A stretch of DNA of 64,000 nt from Alistipes sp. Its GTDB lineage: Bacteria; Bacteroidota; Bacteroidia; Bacteroidales; Rikenellaceae. Shown here in pieces: positions 35,769-45,271 of the stretch. The notes beneath the pieces are model-generated. The model was given only the letters and a program-made list of their open reading frames with translations, made no database searches and was not told where the DNA came from. The translations under genes were made by a program, and so were the position numbers. The stretch is from NCBI GenBank assembly GCA_020026335.1, contig JAHHQO010000011.1, positions 1-64,000 of the forward strand, read 5' to 3'. Numbering within the stretch: position 1 is the stretch's first letter; the number at the start of each line of letters is the position of its first letter.

Positions 35769-37502
35769 TTACTTCAGAGCCTTCAAGTTGATGTCGTTGG
35801 CAGCCTTCTCCTTCAGCTCGGGCTTCTTCGAGATAGCGCTGTTCAACTGTGCGCGAGCAGCGTCGAGGTTACCCTCCTTCACTGCGATAACGGCACGCAT
35901 GTAATCAGCCTCAGCCGAGTTCTCGTTAGCCAGGCACTTCTTGGCAGCAGCCAGGTCGTTGTTCATGTAAGCAACAACTGCACCGTTGAAGCCCTTGAGG
36001 TTCTTGGCAGCAGCGTTGTACTCACCCTGAGCGGCAGCCAAAGCAGCCTTAGTCTCGTCGTCGGCAGCAGCAGCGTACTTCTTGGCAGCCTCTGTGTTAC
36101 CGTTTGCGAGGTTAACGAGGATGAGGTTCTTGGTAGTCTCCTGCGAAGCACCACGCTGGTCTGCCTTCTCGAACCACTTCTGTGCGCTCTTCTTGTCACC
36201 GAGCTTTGCAACTACGATACCGAGGTTGTTGTAAACGCGAGCATCGTTGTACTCCTTGGCAGCAACTGCAAGAATCTTGCACTGCAGCTTGAGGTCACCG
36301 TTGGTGAGGTTCTCGGCAGCATAGAGGTACTCCTCTACGGTCAGCTTGTCACCGTTGTTGATGGCAGCCATCAGCTCCTCGTCGGTCTTACCCTGGATGT
36401 CGGTGCTGTTGACAACCTGTGCACGACGCAGCTCGGGAAGAACCTCCTCCTTGAGCTCCTCGAATACCGAAGACATGTTCTTAATCTCGGTCTCGCGCTC
36501 TGCGGGAGAGTTGTAGAGGCTCAGAACCTGAAGAATGAGGTTCTTGTCCTTGATGTCAGAGTTCTCAACCAACTCCTTGAAACCGTCCCAGTCCTCACCG
36601 TAAGCAGCGGCATCAACCTCGAGACCCGAATCCTTGAGCAGCTTGGCAACAACCTTCTTACCCGACTCCGAACGAGCCTGCGAGAGCTTGTCGTTGAACT
36701 TCACTGCACCATCGGGCGAAGCATAACCCTTAACGCTGATGTGCTGAGTAGCGCGGTCGTTCTGTGCCTTAGCGTCGATATCCTCCTTGAAAGCACCGAA
36801 GTTAGCCTTCTCCTTGTTCTTCTTGGTTACAGTCGACGAGTTGATAGCGTAGAGCAGGTCAGTCTTGTTGATGACTGTGGTTACCTTCTTGTAGTTGTTG
36901 TCTCTAACCTCCATCATGTCGGCGTAGTTGAGGTCCTTCTGAAGAGTGTTCAGACCGTAAGCGATGGTCAGACCGAACTCCTTAGCCAGAGCAGCCTTAG
37001 CCTCCTCGTCGTTACCGTTGAGAACAGCCTTCTCCTCCTTGGTGGGGATTGCACCGTTGTTGAGGTTTACCAAAGTAAACTCCTTGCACTTGCCACCGGG
37101 GCACTTGATCTCGGCGCGAACCTGCAACTCGCACTGGTCCATGCGGGGATCGTAGGGGAACTCGACGTGGTGAGTGTAGTTACCACCGTTAGCCTTGTCT
37201 ACAACCTCGTAGTTCTCGTCAACCTTCGAACCCTGGAGGTACTTGGCGGGAGCAGCAACCTCGCCACCCTTGAATACGATAACGGGAGTTACCTTGATGA
37301 CAGCCTTAGCGTTGAAGTACTTAACGGGGAACTTCACGTTAATATCAGCAGCGACCTTGCCGTTGTTGAGTGTAAGAATCTCGGGAGTAACGTTTACCGA
37401 AACTTCGTCACGATTCTTAGCCATCTTTTTGAAGCAGTTACAGCTTGAGAATGCCAAAGCGGCAGCTACAAGCACAACGCTCAATTTCATTAAGTTTTTC
37501 AT
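35769..37502 (-). CDS. Abundant-looking lipoprotein with DUF3868-like, OmpA-like and TPR domains
   Basis: 577-residue lipoprotein with a lipobox at FSSC. The N-terminal region (about 30-155) is a beta-sandwich resembling the DUF3868-type protein at 31.4 kb: NGKVAADINVKFPVKYFNAKA aligns by eye with its NGQLTLELNIHVGKNAVTRSQ. An OmpA-like segment follows (about 210-300, ISVKGYASPDGAVKFNDKL then QARSESGKKVVAKLL), then TPR-like Ala-rich helices to the end (about 375-577). It uses a narrow set of codons, with GCT/GTT/ATC favoured, as highly expressed genes do. It may be the fused counterpart of the split operon at 28.9-32.5 kb. Function unknown; probably structural in the envelope. Confidence 0.75.
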   Translation of the reverse strand: MKNLMKLSVVLVAAALAFSSCNCFKKMAKNRDEVSVNVTPEILTLNNGKVAADINVKFPVKYFNAKAVIKVTPVIVFKGGEVAAPAKYLQGSKVDENYEVVDKANGGNYTHHVEFPYDPRMDQCELQVRAEIKCPGGKCKEFTLVNLNNGAIPTKEEKAVLNGNDEEAKAALAKEFGLTIAYGLNTLQKDLNYADMMEVRDNNYKKVTTVINKTDLLYAINSSTVTKKNKEKANFGAFKEDIDAKAQNDRATQHISVKGYASPDGAVKFNDKLSQARSESGKKVVAKLLKDSGLEVDAAAYGEDWDGFKELVENSDIKDKNLILQVLSLYNSPAERETEIKNMSSVFEELKEEVLPELRRAQVVNSTDIQGKTDEELMAAINNGDKLTVEEYLYAAENLTNGDLKLQCKILAVAAKEYNDARVYNNLGIVVAKLGDKKSAQKWFEKADQRGASQETTKNLILVNLANGNTEAAKKYAAAADDETKAALAAAQGEYNAAAKNLKGFNGAVVAYMNNDLAAAKKCLANENSAEADYMRAVIAVKEGNLDAARAQLNSAISKKPELKEKAANDINLKALK

Positions 37503-37643
37503 GATAGATTAATTTAATGTGTTGATAAATTTCTGTTTTCCGCTTGCCCTTGGGGAGCCATCCCAAATCTTACTTATATATATTACCACACTGCTGTGAT
37601 ATTATCCTAAGCCTAGGTTCCGAATATCGCCCTTTAAGCTATG

Positions 37644-37651
37644 CAAATATA
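37644..37651 (-). promoter_or_regulatory. -7 box of the 577-residue lipoprotein gene
   Basis: Minus strand reads TATATTTG; ATTG lies 20 nt upstream as a partial -33. A leader of about 135 nt is predicted. Confidence 0.5.
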
Positions 37652-37672
37652 GAAAAGTATGCCAAATTGTGC

Positions 37673-37714
37673 AATATTTCCAGCTCATTTTTTCGAAGAA
37701 TGAGCCGGAAATAT
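37673..37714. other. Long hairpin just downstream of the pnp stop
   Basis: AATATTTCCAGCTCATT and AATGAGCCGGAAATATT pair over 17 positions with one wobble, 18 bp past the pnp stop. Neither side has a clear U-tract, so it may be a 3'-stabilising or processing structure instead of a simple terminator. It also lies just upstream of the lipoprotein -7 box. Confidence 0.65.
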
Positions 37715-37731
37715 TACATCACATATTTTTG

Positions 37732-39975
37732 CTATTCGTTCTTGTGTTCGGGGCGGGGTCTGCGCTCGCCTCTGTCGTGACGCTCACCGCGTTCCGAACG
37801 CTCGGGACGGGGTCTGCGCTCACGCTCCACGTAACCCTCGGGTTTGGGGAGCAGGGCCTTGCGCGAGAGCTTCAGCTTGCCGGTCTTGGCATCGATACCG
37901 ATGAGCTTCACATCGATTTCGTCACCCTCCTTCAAGCCGGTCTCCTCCATGGTCTCGAAACGCTTGTAGTCGATTTCCGAGATGTGGAGCAGGGCGTCCT
38001 TGCCGGGCATAATCTCAACGAAAGCACCGAAGGCTACAATCGAGCGAACCTTACCGTGGTAGGTCTCACCCACCTCGGGAACGGCTACGATAGCCTTGAT
38101 GCGTGCCAGAGCGCCGTCCAAAGCCTGCTTGTCGCTACCGAAGATATCGACAATACCTTTCTGGTCCTCCTCGGTGATGGTGATGGTGGTACCGGTGGTC
38201 TTCTGAATATCCTGAATAACCTTACCGCCGGGGCCGATAACGGCACCAATCATATCCTGAGGAATGGTAATCTGCTTGATACGGGGAACGAAGGGACGGT
38301 AGTCCTCACGAGGCTCTGCGATGCACTCGGTAATCTTGTCGAGGATGTGCATACGACCCTTGCGAGCCTGCTCCAGAGCGGTAGCGAGCACCTCATACGA
38401 CAGACCGTCCACCTTGATATCCATCTGAGTGGCGGTGATACCGTCACGAGTACCTGTTACCTTGAAGTCCATATCACCGAGGTGGTCCTCGTCACCGAGG
38501 ATATCCGACAACACGGCCCACTTGCCGGTGGTCGAGTCGGTAATCAGACCCATGGCGATACCCGACACGGGCTTCTTCATCTTCACACCTGCATCCATGA
38601 GGGCGAGAGTACCTGCACAAACGGTAGCCATCGAAGATGAACCGTTCGACTCGAGGATATCGGATACCACACGTACTGCATAGGGATTCTCCTCGCCTAC
38701 GGGAACCATAGGCTTGAGGGCTCTCCATGCCAGGTGACCGTGACCAATCTCACGGCGGCTCAAACCGCGGGCTGCCTTAGCCTCGCCGGTCGAGAAGGGA
38801 GGGAAGTTGTAGTGCAGCACGAACTGCTCCGAACCCTGAACGAGCACCTCGTCCTTGACCTTCTCATCGAGTTTGGTACCCAGAGTGACGGTAGCCAGCG
38901 ACTGGGTCTCACCACGGGTGAAGATCGCCGAACCGTGAGCTGCGGGCAGGTAGCCGACCTCGCACCAGATGGGGCGGATTTCGTCGGTCTTACGGCCGTC
39001 GAGACGCTTGCCCTCGTCGAGAATCATGTTACGCATGGCCTTCTTCAGCACATCGTCGTGGAAATATTTGTGAATCAGGGGAGCTTTCTCTACCAGCTCC
39101 TCCTCGGTGTAGCGCGATGCGAACTCCTCCTCCAGAGCGTTGAACAAATCCTCACGCTCGTGCTTCATGGTGCCGCTGGTGGCAATCTGATAAGCGCGGT
39201 CGTAGAGCTCCTTGATGATGGTCTGACGCAGCTCCTCGTCGTTCACCTCGTGGCAGTAGGTACGCTTTACGTCCTTGCCCAGCTCCTTCGAGAGCTCCAT
39301 CTGAACGGCGCAGTGCTTCTTGATTTCCTCGTGAGCGAACTTGATGGCACCGAGCATAACCTCCTCGGATACCTCCTTCATCTCACCCTCGACCATAAGG
39401 ATGTTGTCGATGGTACCTGCGACCATGATGTCGAGGTCTACATCGTTCATCTGCGAGAATGCGGGGTTGATGACATACTCGCCGTTGATGCGGGCTACGC
39501 GAACCTCCGAGATGGGGCCGCCGAATGGAATGTCAGAAACTGCGAGGGCTGACGACGCTGCCAGACCTGCCAGTGCATCGGGCTGAATGTCTTTGTCAGC
39601 CGAGATGAGGTTTACGGTTACGTAAACTTCGGCGTGATAATCTGCGGGGAAGAGGGGGCGGAGTGCACGGTCGATGAGGCGGGCTACAAGAATCTCGCTA
39701 TCATTGGCTTTTCCTTCTCTCTTCATAAAACCACCGGGGAAGCGTCCGCAAGCGGCATACTTTTCTTTGTATTCCACCTGCAAAGGCATGAAATCGGTGT
39801 CGGGTTTTGCGTCTTTGGCAGCAACTACCGTGGCGAGCAACATGGTGTCACCCATCTTTACCACAACAGAGCCGTCGGCCTGCTTGGCCAATTTGCCCGT
39901 TTCAATCTCAATCTGGCGACCATCGCTCAGAGTAATGACTTTACGGACAGCGTTGTACAGCTTCTTCTCTTCCAT
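37732..39975 (-). CDS. pnp: Polyribonucleotide nucleotidyltransferase
   Basis: 3'-to-5' phosphorolytic exoribonuclease of RNA turnover. The 747 residues hold two RNase PH domains separated by a helical segment, a KH domain ([16 protein letters not shown]), an S1 domain ([21 protein letters not shown]), and a basic-acidic tail (about the last 35 residues, [20 protein letters not shown]) rich in Arg and Glu. Such a tail could add RNA binding or a partner site. It follows rpsO by 94 bp, the same order as in E. coli, where PNPase controls its own leader. Confidence 0.97.
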   Translation of the reverse strand: MEEKKLYNAVRKVITLSDGRQIEIETGKLAKQADGSVVVKMGDTMLLATVVAAKDAKPDTDFMPLQVEYKEKYAACGRFPGGFMKREGKANDSEILVARLIDRALRPLFPADYHAEVYVTVNLISADKDIQPDALAGLAASSALAVSDIPFGGPISEVRVARINGEYVINPAFSQMNDVDLDIMVAGTIDNILMVEGEMKEVSEEVMLGAIKFAHEEIKKHCAVQMELSKELGKDVKRTYCHEVNDEELRQTIIKELYDRAYQIATSGTMKHEREDLFNALEEEFASRYTEEELVEKAPLIHKYFHDDVLKKAMRNMILDEGKRLDGRKTDEIRPIWCEVGYLPAAHGSAIFTRGETQSLATVTLGTKLDEKVKDEVLVQGSEQFVLHYNFPPFSTGEAKAARGLSRREIGHGHLAWRALKPMVPVGEENPYAVRVVSDILESNGSSSMATVCAGTLALMDAGVKMKKPVSGIAMGLITDSTTGKWAVLSDILGDEDHLGDMDFKVTGTRDGITATQMDIKVDGLSYEVLATALEQARKGRMHILDKITECIAEPREDYRPFVPRIKQITIPQDMIGAVIGPGGKVIQDIQKTTGTTITITEEDQKGIVDIFGSDKQALDGALARIKAIVAVPEVGETYHGKVRSIVAFGAFVEIMPGKDALLHISEIDYKRFETMEETGLKEGDEIDVKLIGIDAKTGKLKLSRKALLPKPEGYVERERRPRPERSERGERHDRGERRPRPEHKNE

Positions 39976-40024
39976 AAAATTTTTTACCTATAATGTGTTT
40001 CGATATATAACTTTTTTAATGAAA

Positions 40025-40056
40025 AATGAAGGCAATCCCCTGGGGGTTGCCCTCAT
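40025..40056 (-). terminator. Hairpin between rpsO and pnp
   Basis: ATGAAGGCAATCCCC and GGGGTTGCCCTCAT pair almost fully, followed on the minus strand by a T-rich stretch. It may end most rpsO transcripts and let a fraction read into pnp. Confidence 0.75.
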
Positions 40057-40069
40057 TTCTTCCTCGGGA

Positions 40070-40342
40070 TTACTTACGGAGGTTCAAAGTCTTGATGATT
40101 GCGCGGTAACGCTCGATATCAACCTCTTTCAAGTACTCCAACAACTGGCGACGCTTACCTACCAGACGCAGCAATGAACGCTGTGTACCGAAGTCGTGCT
40201 TGTTGTTCTTGAGGTGGTTCGTAAGGTGGTTAATACGGTACGAAAACAATGCGATTTGGCTCTCGGGAGAACCAGTGTCAGTGTTAGACTTGCCGTACTG
40301 ACCGAAAAGCTCCTGCTTTTTCTCAGCTGTTAAATAAGCCAT
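40070..40342 (-). CDS. rpsO: 30S ribosomal protein S15
   Basis: Primary 16S rRNA-binding protein of the small-subunit platform. The 90 residues are full length, with FGQYGKSNTDTGSPESQIALFSYRINHLTNHL-type core (residues about 12-45) and the terminal LVGKRRQLLEYLKEVDIERY. It heads the rpsO-pnp pair, with a -7 box about 75 nt before its ATG. Confidence 0.98.
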   Translation of the reverse strand: MAYLTAEKKQELFGQYGKSNTDTGSPESQIALFSYRINHLTNHLKNNKHDFGTQRSLLRLVGKRRQLLEYLKEVDIERYRAIIKTLNLRK

Positions 40343-40416
40343 TGTAATATAAGTTTATTTAGTTCCACTCTACGACGCATTCCCCCTACTGTGAATAACG
40401 CCAGAGCGTTCGGCAA

Positions 40417-40424
40417 AGGTATAA
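40417..40424 (-). promoter_or_regulatory. -7 box of the rpsO-pnp operon
   Basis: Minus strand reads TACCTTTG, a full consensus match. It predicts a leader of roughly 65-70 nt, long enough for S15 autoregulation, which is known in other bacteria. Confidence 0.5.
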
Positions 40425-40504
40425 AATAATTGAGAATAAACCGCCTAAAAGCGAAAAATATTCCTATTTTATAGTATAAATTTCATCTTCTTGTGTGAAA
40501 ATAG

Positions 40505-40512
40505 TATTTTTG
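40505..40512 (+). promoter_or_regulatory. -7 box of apbE
   Basis: TATTTTTG followed by C, matching TAnnTTTG. It lies 12 nt before the ATG at 40525, so the GTG start 30 nt further upstream (40495) is not likely to be used. Confidence 0.5.
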
Positions 40513-40524
40513 CGGATAAAAGAG

Positions 40525-41547
40525 ATGAAAATTATGCGAAAATTGGGAGCTGTAATCTGTGGCGCGATGATGGTCGCCGGCCTTGTGTGGGGCTGTGCTC
40601 CGCGCCACGAATATGTGAGTGTGAGCCGCGAGATGCTGGGTACGACCATGCATCTGACGGCCGATGTCGAGGGGGTGACCCAACAGGAGGTCTTCCGCAT
40701 GGCCGGTGAGGTCGATGCCGAGGCGAAGGCTTCGATGTCGATATTCGACCCCACATCGCTCTTGAGTCGCATCAATGCCAACCGCACCGATTCGGTGGAC
40801 GCCCACATCGCGTTCAACCTCCGTCTGGCGGACTCCGTGTCGCGCCTCTGTGAGGGACGTTACGATGTGACGGTCAAGCCGTTGGTCGAGGCGTGGGGCT
40901 TTGCGGGCAAGGAGCACGGCAGGCGTCCCAATGTCGATTCGCTGCTCCAATTTGTGGGATACGACAAGGTGAAAATCGAGAACGGCCGTCTGGTGAAAGC
41001 CGACGAGCGTATGCAGCTCGATTTCAACTCGATAGCCAAGGGGTACACGGTCGATATGCTGGCGCACCGTCTCGAGGAGCTGGGCGCGAAGAACTACATG
41101 GTGGAGATTGGTGGCGAGGTGGTCTGCAAGGGACTCAGCCCCAAGAACCGTGAGTGGAGAATCGGTGTGGAGACCCCCTTTGACGGCAACATGACCGAGG
41201 GCGATTACCTCACCCGCGTGGTGCAAATCAACGAGGGCGCACTCGCCACTTCGGGCAACTACCGCCGCTTCTACCTCGATGCCGACGGCCGCAAGGTGGC
41301 ACACACCATCGACCCCCGCACGGGTTGCAGTGTCCTCTCGCGCCTGCTGTCGGCCACCGTGGTGGCACCCACCTGTGCCGAGGCGGACGCCTTCGGTACG
41401 ATGTTCATGGCTCTGGGTGCCGATGACGCGATGGCGTTTGTTGAGAAGCACCCCCACATGAAGGTGCTCTTTATCTTTGCCGGAGAAAAGGAGGACGACT
41501 ACGAGGTCTACATCTCTCCGGCGATGCAACCTCTGATATTGGAATAG
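40525..41547 (+). CDS. apbE: FAD:protein FMN transferase
   Basis: Attaches FMN covalently to Thr/Ser of flavoproteins such as NqrB, NqrC or RnfG, on the periplasmic side. The start at 40525 (MKIMRKLGAV) gives a lipoprotein signal with lipobox VWGC. Motifs: TTMHLTADV, LDFNSIAKGYTVDML, YMVEIGGEVVCKG, ALATSGNYRRFY, and HTIDPRTGC for FAD and metal binding, then ADAFGTMFMALG. 340 residues. No nqr or rnf genes are in the window. The DagK-like gene follows by 15 bp and is probably co-transcribed. Confidence 0.93.
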   Translation: MKIMRKLGAVICGAMMVAGLVWGCAPRHEYVSVSREMLGTTMHLTADVEGVTQQEVFRMAGEVDAEAKASMSIFDPTSLLSRINANRTDSVDAHIAFNLRLADSVSRLCEGRYDVTVKPLVEAWGFAGKEHGRRPNVDSLLQFVGYDKVKIENGRLVKADERMQLDFNSIAKGYTVDMLAHRLEELGAKNYMVEIGGEVVCKGLSPKNREWRIGVETPFDGNMTEGDYLTRVVQINEGALATSGNYRRFYLDADGRKVAHTIDPRTGCSVLSRLLSATVVAPTCAEADAFGTMFMALGADDAMAFVEKHPHMKVLFIFAGEKEDDYEVYISPAMQPLILE

Positions 41548-41562
41548 ATATTTTTTTGAGAT

Positions 41563-42438
41563 ATGAAGAAAGCTGTATTTCTCTACAACACCCGTTCGGG
41601 AAAGGGTAAAATCGAAAAGTGTGCCGACCAAATCTGCGAGATTTTCCGTCAGAACGGCTGGGACATCACTCCGCAGCTCATTGCCTTCGACAAAAACCCC
41701 TTTGACGGACACGAAGACATCGACCTCATGGTGGCGGCCGGCGGTGACGGAACCGTGAATTTCGTGCTCAACGCCATGAAGAAGAAGGGATTGGATATCC
41801 CCGTGGGCGTGATTCCCGCCGGCACGGCGAACGATTTTGCCGGAGCGGTCGGTATGTCGAAAAATCCGCTGAAGGCTGCCCTTCAGATTGCCACGGGTGT
41901 GGAGGACAGGGTCGATTGCGGCAAGGTCAATGACATCTATTTTGTCAATGTCTTCTCGTTCGGCATCTTCACCACCACCTCGCAGCGCACCTCCGACGAG
42001 GTGAAACACAAAATCGGCAAGCTGGCCTACATCATCGAGGGCTTCAAGGAGTTCCGCGCCATGCACGCCGTGCCTCTGGAAGTGGTGGCTGACGGACGCT
42101 CGTTCGACCTCAGCTCACTCATGGTGCTGGTCTTCAACGGCGAGACCGCCGGAGGTTTCCACCTCGCACGCCGCTCCTCGATTAAGGACGGCAAGTTCGA
42201 CTGCCTGATGCTGGAGAAAAAGAACTTCCTGCGCTCGACTCTGGCGATGGGTCGCTACCTCATGGGCGGTAATCCCAACATCGTCCACCACTTGCAGGTG
42301 CGCGAGCTGGACATCCGCTCCACCATCAACGAGCCGACCGATGTCGATGGTCAGAAAGGTGCTGAATTTCCGCTCCATATCGAGTGTCTCGAGGGCGGAT
42401 TGCGCGTCATGGCTCCGCGCGAATCGCACCGTGAATAA
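41563..42438 (+). CDS. Diacylglycerol/lipid kinase family protein (YegS/DagK type)
   Basis: Soluble lipid kinase of 291 residues that phosphorylates diacylglycerol or a related lipid with ATP. The nucleotide motif is AAGGDGTVNFVLNAM (near residue 67), followed by VGVIPAGTANDFAGAVG, GKVNDIYFVNVFSFG and the C-terminal beta-sandwich with VLVFNGETAGGFHLA. It follows apbE closely. The lipid substrate is unknown; some Bacteroidetes relatives may act on sphingolipid bases, which is a guess here. Confidence 0.88.
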   Translation: MKKAVFLYNTRSGKGKIEKCADQICEIFRQNGWDITPQLIAFDKNPFDGHEDIDLMVAAGGDGTVNFVLNAMKKKGLDIPVGVIPAGTANDFAGAVGMSKNPLKAALQIATGVEDRVDCGKVNDIYFVNVFSFGIFTTTSQRTSDEVKHKIGKLAYIIEGFKEFRAMHAVPLEVVADGRSFDLSSLMVLVFNGETAGGFHLARRSSIKDGKFDCLMLEKKNFLRSTLAMGRYLMGGNPNIVHHLQVRELDIRSTINEPTDVDGQKGAEFPLHIECLEGGLRVMAPRESHRE

Positions 42439-42467
42439 AAATTTTTGGAAACTTTGGTTGCCGAATA

Positions 42468-42499
42468 CTTGTAATTTCGCCGCCGTTTTGTTAAATTTG
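42468..42499 (+). promoter_or_regulatory. Promoter of the AraC-family regulator gene
   Basis: CTTG (42468-42471), a 20-nt spacer and TAAATTTG (42492-42499). It gives a leader of about 15 nt. Confidence 0.55.
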
Positions 42500-42518
42500 T
42501 CGGAAAAATTGTGCTATT

Positions 42519-43421
42519 ATGGCTGATGCTCCTAAAACAGGAAGGGAAAATCTGCGCAAAGTCTCTATTTCGCGCATCAAAAAGGAGATGAGTGACGTCT
42601 TCTATCTTTCTGATGATTTGGTAATTACAACGCTCGATACTCAACGCAACACCACTGCTGAATATCCTGTATCCATTGACGGCTTCTCGGCAATCATCAT
42701 GATGACGGGTGAAGCCACGGTGTCCATCGACATGGTGAATTATCAGGTGAAGCCTAATACGATTGTTTTCTTCAATCCCGACACCATTATCCGCACGGTG
42801 AAGTGTTCTGCCAATGCGGCGGCCTATGTGCTGGCCTTCTCCAAGTCGTTTGTCAATGAGATTCAAATCGACCTTTCGACCTCGTTGCCCGTTTATATGC
42901 GATTTGGCAAGGCTCCCGTTTTGCAGGTCACACAGCAGGACGTGGACGAGATACGCCAGCTCTTCCAGCTCATCAAGACCATGCTCAAGAGCGACAAGGA
43001 GCGTTACCGCCACGAGATTATCCGCACACTCTTCACCACGGCATTCTATTTCATCACGGAGATTAACCAGCGCGAACAGCCCGGAGAGCAGAAGCAGGGT
43101 CGTTGCGAGGTCATCTTCAATCAGTTTGTGGAGCTGTTACAGAAGTACAACACCCGCGAACGCAATGTCAGTTTCTACGCCAAGCAGCTCGACATCACGC
43201 CCAAGTATCTTTCATCGGTAGTCAAAGAGGTGAGCGGTAAGACTGCGGCACGCTGGATTGACGAGTCGGTTATTCTGGAGGCAAAAACTCTGCTGAAATA
43301 CTCGGGACTGAGTATTCAGGAGATTGCCTACAAACTGAATTTCTCGACCCAGTCGTTCTTCGGCAAATACTTCAAACAGCACACCGGAACATCTCCTTCG
43401 CGCTACAAGCGTAAAGGTTGA
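42519..43421 (+). CDS. AraC-family transcriptional regulator
   Basis: 300-residue DNA-binding regulator. The N-terminal half (about 30-140) looks like a cupin sensor domain (FSAIIMMTGEATVSIDMVNY). The C-terminal half has two helix-turn-helix motifs ending NFSTQSFFGKYFKQHTGTSP, the AraC signature. It is transcribed alone with its own promoter, between the DagK-like gene and the convergent ECF-sigma operon. The target genes and ligand are unknown. Confidence 0.9.
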   Translation: MADAPKTGRENLRKVSISRIKKEMSDVFYLSDDLVITTLDTQRNTTAEYPVSIDGFSAIIMMTGEATVSIDMVNYQVKPNTIVFFNPDTIIRTVKCSANAAAYVLAFSKSFVNEIQIDLSTSLPVYMRFGKAPVLQVTQQDVDEIRQLFQLIKTMLKSDKERYRHEIIRTLFTTAFYFITEINQREQPGEQKQGRCEVIFNQFVELLQKYNTRERNVSFYAKQLDITPKYLSSVVKEVSGKTAARWIDESVILEAKTLLKYSGLSIQEIAYKLNFSTQSFFGKYFKQHTGTSPSRYKRKG

Positions 43422-43516
43422 CAGATATAAACCTATTTATGGAACAGCCTGCCCCGTTGAGGAGCAGGCTGCTTTTTGTTGTGGAATGTAGGTCTGGAGC
43501 GTGTGGTCGCTTCCTG

Positions 43517-43903
43517 TTATCGGTTGCGGAAGGGGACAAACGAAAATATCATTCCTGCGGCGAGGAGAACGATGAGTGCCGATACCGCCACGGTGGTGTA
43601 GGGGTTGGTGCCCAGCACACCGAGGTGACGCACCCACAACATGACTACCGCAAGGGTCACGCAGGTGATGACGCAGGTGACAACAGCGTCCCGAACCGAT
43701 TGGCGGTACTCGCGTTTCGCCTTTCGGAGCAGCCACTCGGCATAGGCCTTCGAGAGTTCGGGGTCCATGGTCTGCATTGCCTGTGGGGTGGGTAGCCACT
43801 CGATGTTCTTTCGGAGTCGCTCCATGAATTGTTCGCCGTCCTCGGGAAGCAACTCCCCGGCATAGTGGTTGAAAAATTCAACGATGTCTTTATCTTGTTT
43901 CAT
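43517..43903 (-). CDS. Small two-helix membrane protein after an ECF sigma gene (possible anti-sigma factor)
   Basis: 128 residues, no named family recognised. A cytoplasmic helical N-terminus (about 1-70, KDIVEFFNHYAGELLPEDGEQF) is followed by two membrane helices (about 72-92 and 103-123) and a short basic end. The gene begins 2 bp after the sigma stop, the classic position of an anti-sigma factor, and the N-terminal helices resemble the size of a sigma-binding module. No zinc motif (HxxxCxxC) is present, so it would be a ZAS-less type. The anti-sigma role is an inference. Confidence 0.65.
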   Translation of the reverse strand: MKQDKDIVEFFNHYAGELLPEDGEQFMERLRKNIEWLPTPQAMQTMDPELSKAYAEWLLRKAKREYRQSVRDAVVTCVITCVTLAVVMLWVRHLGVLGTNPYTTVAVSALIVLLAAGMIFSFVPFRNR

Positions 43904-43905
43904 TT

Positions 43906-44397
43906 CTATTCCTCCAATGTTTGCAATCGTAGTTTGAGATGAGCCCGTGCCCGTGAGAGATGCGACTTTATCGTGCCGGAGGGCATATCCGTGACCTGGG
44001 TGATTTCCACGATGGAACGCTCCTCCATGTAGAAGAGCAACACGCAGATTTTCTCTCTGTCCGACAACCCCTCTATGGCATCGTAGAGCGGTTGGTAATT
44101 CTTTTCAGTCTCCTGCTCGGCGGCTATCTTCCGACAGGGCGGTGCATCGAGTGGGGTGTTTGACTTCTCTTTTTCTTTGGAAGTGCTCCAGTCCGAAAAG
44201 GTGTTGTAGGCGATGCGGTAGAGCCATGTCGAGAATTTCGATTTTCCGTTGAAGTCTCCGTAATGGAGATAGGCCTTTATCAAAGCCTCCTGCGCAATAT
44301 CGTCGGCTGTGGAGGTGTCACGACACAGCGAGCGCAGGAACCTTCTCAAAGGTGCCTGCTCCCGCTCCACTGCCTTTATGAATTGCTCGCGCGTCAT
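43906..44397 (-). CDS. ECF-type RNA polymerase sigma factor
   Basis: 163-residue alternative sigma factor with region 2 (DIAQEALIKAYLHYGDF, then KSKFSTWLYRIAYNTFSDW) and region 4 (DREKICVLLFYMEERSIVEITQVTDMPSGTIKSHLSRAR). Its ATG comes directly after the stop of the upstream membrane gene, with no spacer, and it is followed after 2 bp by a small membrane gene. Three genes therefore form one unit whose product may sense an envelope signal. No SusC with an STN domain is adjacent. Confidence 0.92.
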   Translation of the reverse strand: MTREQFIKAVEREQAPLRRFLRSLCRDTSTADDIAQEALIKAYLHYGDFNGKSKFSTWLYRIAYNTFSDWSTSKEKEKSNTPLDAPPCRKIAAEQETEKNYQPLYDAIEGLSDREKICVLLFYMEERSIVEITQVTDMPSGTIKSHLSRARAHLKLRLQTLEE

Positions 44398-44847
44398 CTA
44401 TCGCTCTTTGTTGTGGAGTTGCTGCAAGGCCTGCTCCTCGTCTTTTATGTCCTCGGCAAGCATCTTCTTACCCACGAAATACCAAACCAACAAACCCACA
44501 CCGACAGCCGTGATGGCGATGGCGAACTTCGGCAAGTCGGTCTCCTGTGAGAAGATGTTCCCAATCAGGAATGACAATCCGAGGAGTGTGAAGCAGACAC
44601 CGCCTGCCAGACGGTTGAGCAACATGGTTTTGAGTGTGGCTTTTGAGGAGAGGGATTTTTTACCCTCGTCCAAGAGGAGGTCGGAATTGATTTCCACACC
44701 GTTCTCCACACATTTCTCCAGAAAAGAGAACTTTTTTTCGTACTTCGCTTTCTTGGTGAGGTTGACAATAAGTACGATTGCAACCGGTAAAATAAATGCA
44801 ACACATACGGGCAGTAAGAATGCAGTGAAAAATTCCTCAGAATCCAT
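44398..44847 (-). CDS. DUF6249-like small membrane protein
   Basis: 149 residues, with three hydrophobic helices (about 8-30, 81-101 and 106-124) and a charged middle with KKAKYEKKFSFLEKCVENGVEI and LLLDEGKKS. From memory the layout fits DUF6249, which often sits beside ECF sigma genes in Bacteroidetes. It is first in the sigma operon and touches the sigma gene without a spacer. Function unknown; a role as a sensor or regulator of the sigma factor is suggested by position only. Confidence 0.65.
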   Translation of the reverse strand: MDSEEFFTAFLLPVCVAFILPVAIVLIVNLTKKAKYEKKFSFLEKCVENGVEINSDLLLDEGKKSLSSKATLKTMLLNRLAGGVCFTLLGLSFLIGNIFSQETDLPKFAIAITAVGVGLLVWYFVGKKMLAEDIKDEEQALQQLHNKER

Positions 44848-45271
44848 AATCCAAATCTTTTTAATGGTTAAACGTTGATTTTGTTGTTGTATGGGTTAGA
44901 CGGCAGATGTGGTCGAAAGGTTGCACACAGCACCCGAATTTTTCTCGGGAGACAGCTTCCTGCTTCGTTTGCTACACTATGAGCGATAACAAATATACAC
45001 TTTGGTGAAGACTTCTGCAACGGGTGGGGCACTCGCCTTGAGGGCAATCCCCCGACACCTCACAAAGAGAATCGAATCGGCGGAAGCGGTGTGCTGTATC
45101 GAGGTGGGCTGTCGGACACAGTCGCGGTGTCTGTTGAGGTGGGCGGTGTTGCGCTGAGTCGCTCGCCATCATCGAAAGTCTCGACAACTGTCAGATTACC
45201 CTCAAGGAGTAAATCCGCCTGCGCTACATGACTCTGAAAAGTGCAATGTAGTTACATCGGATAAAAAATAT

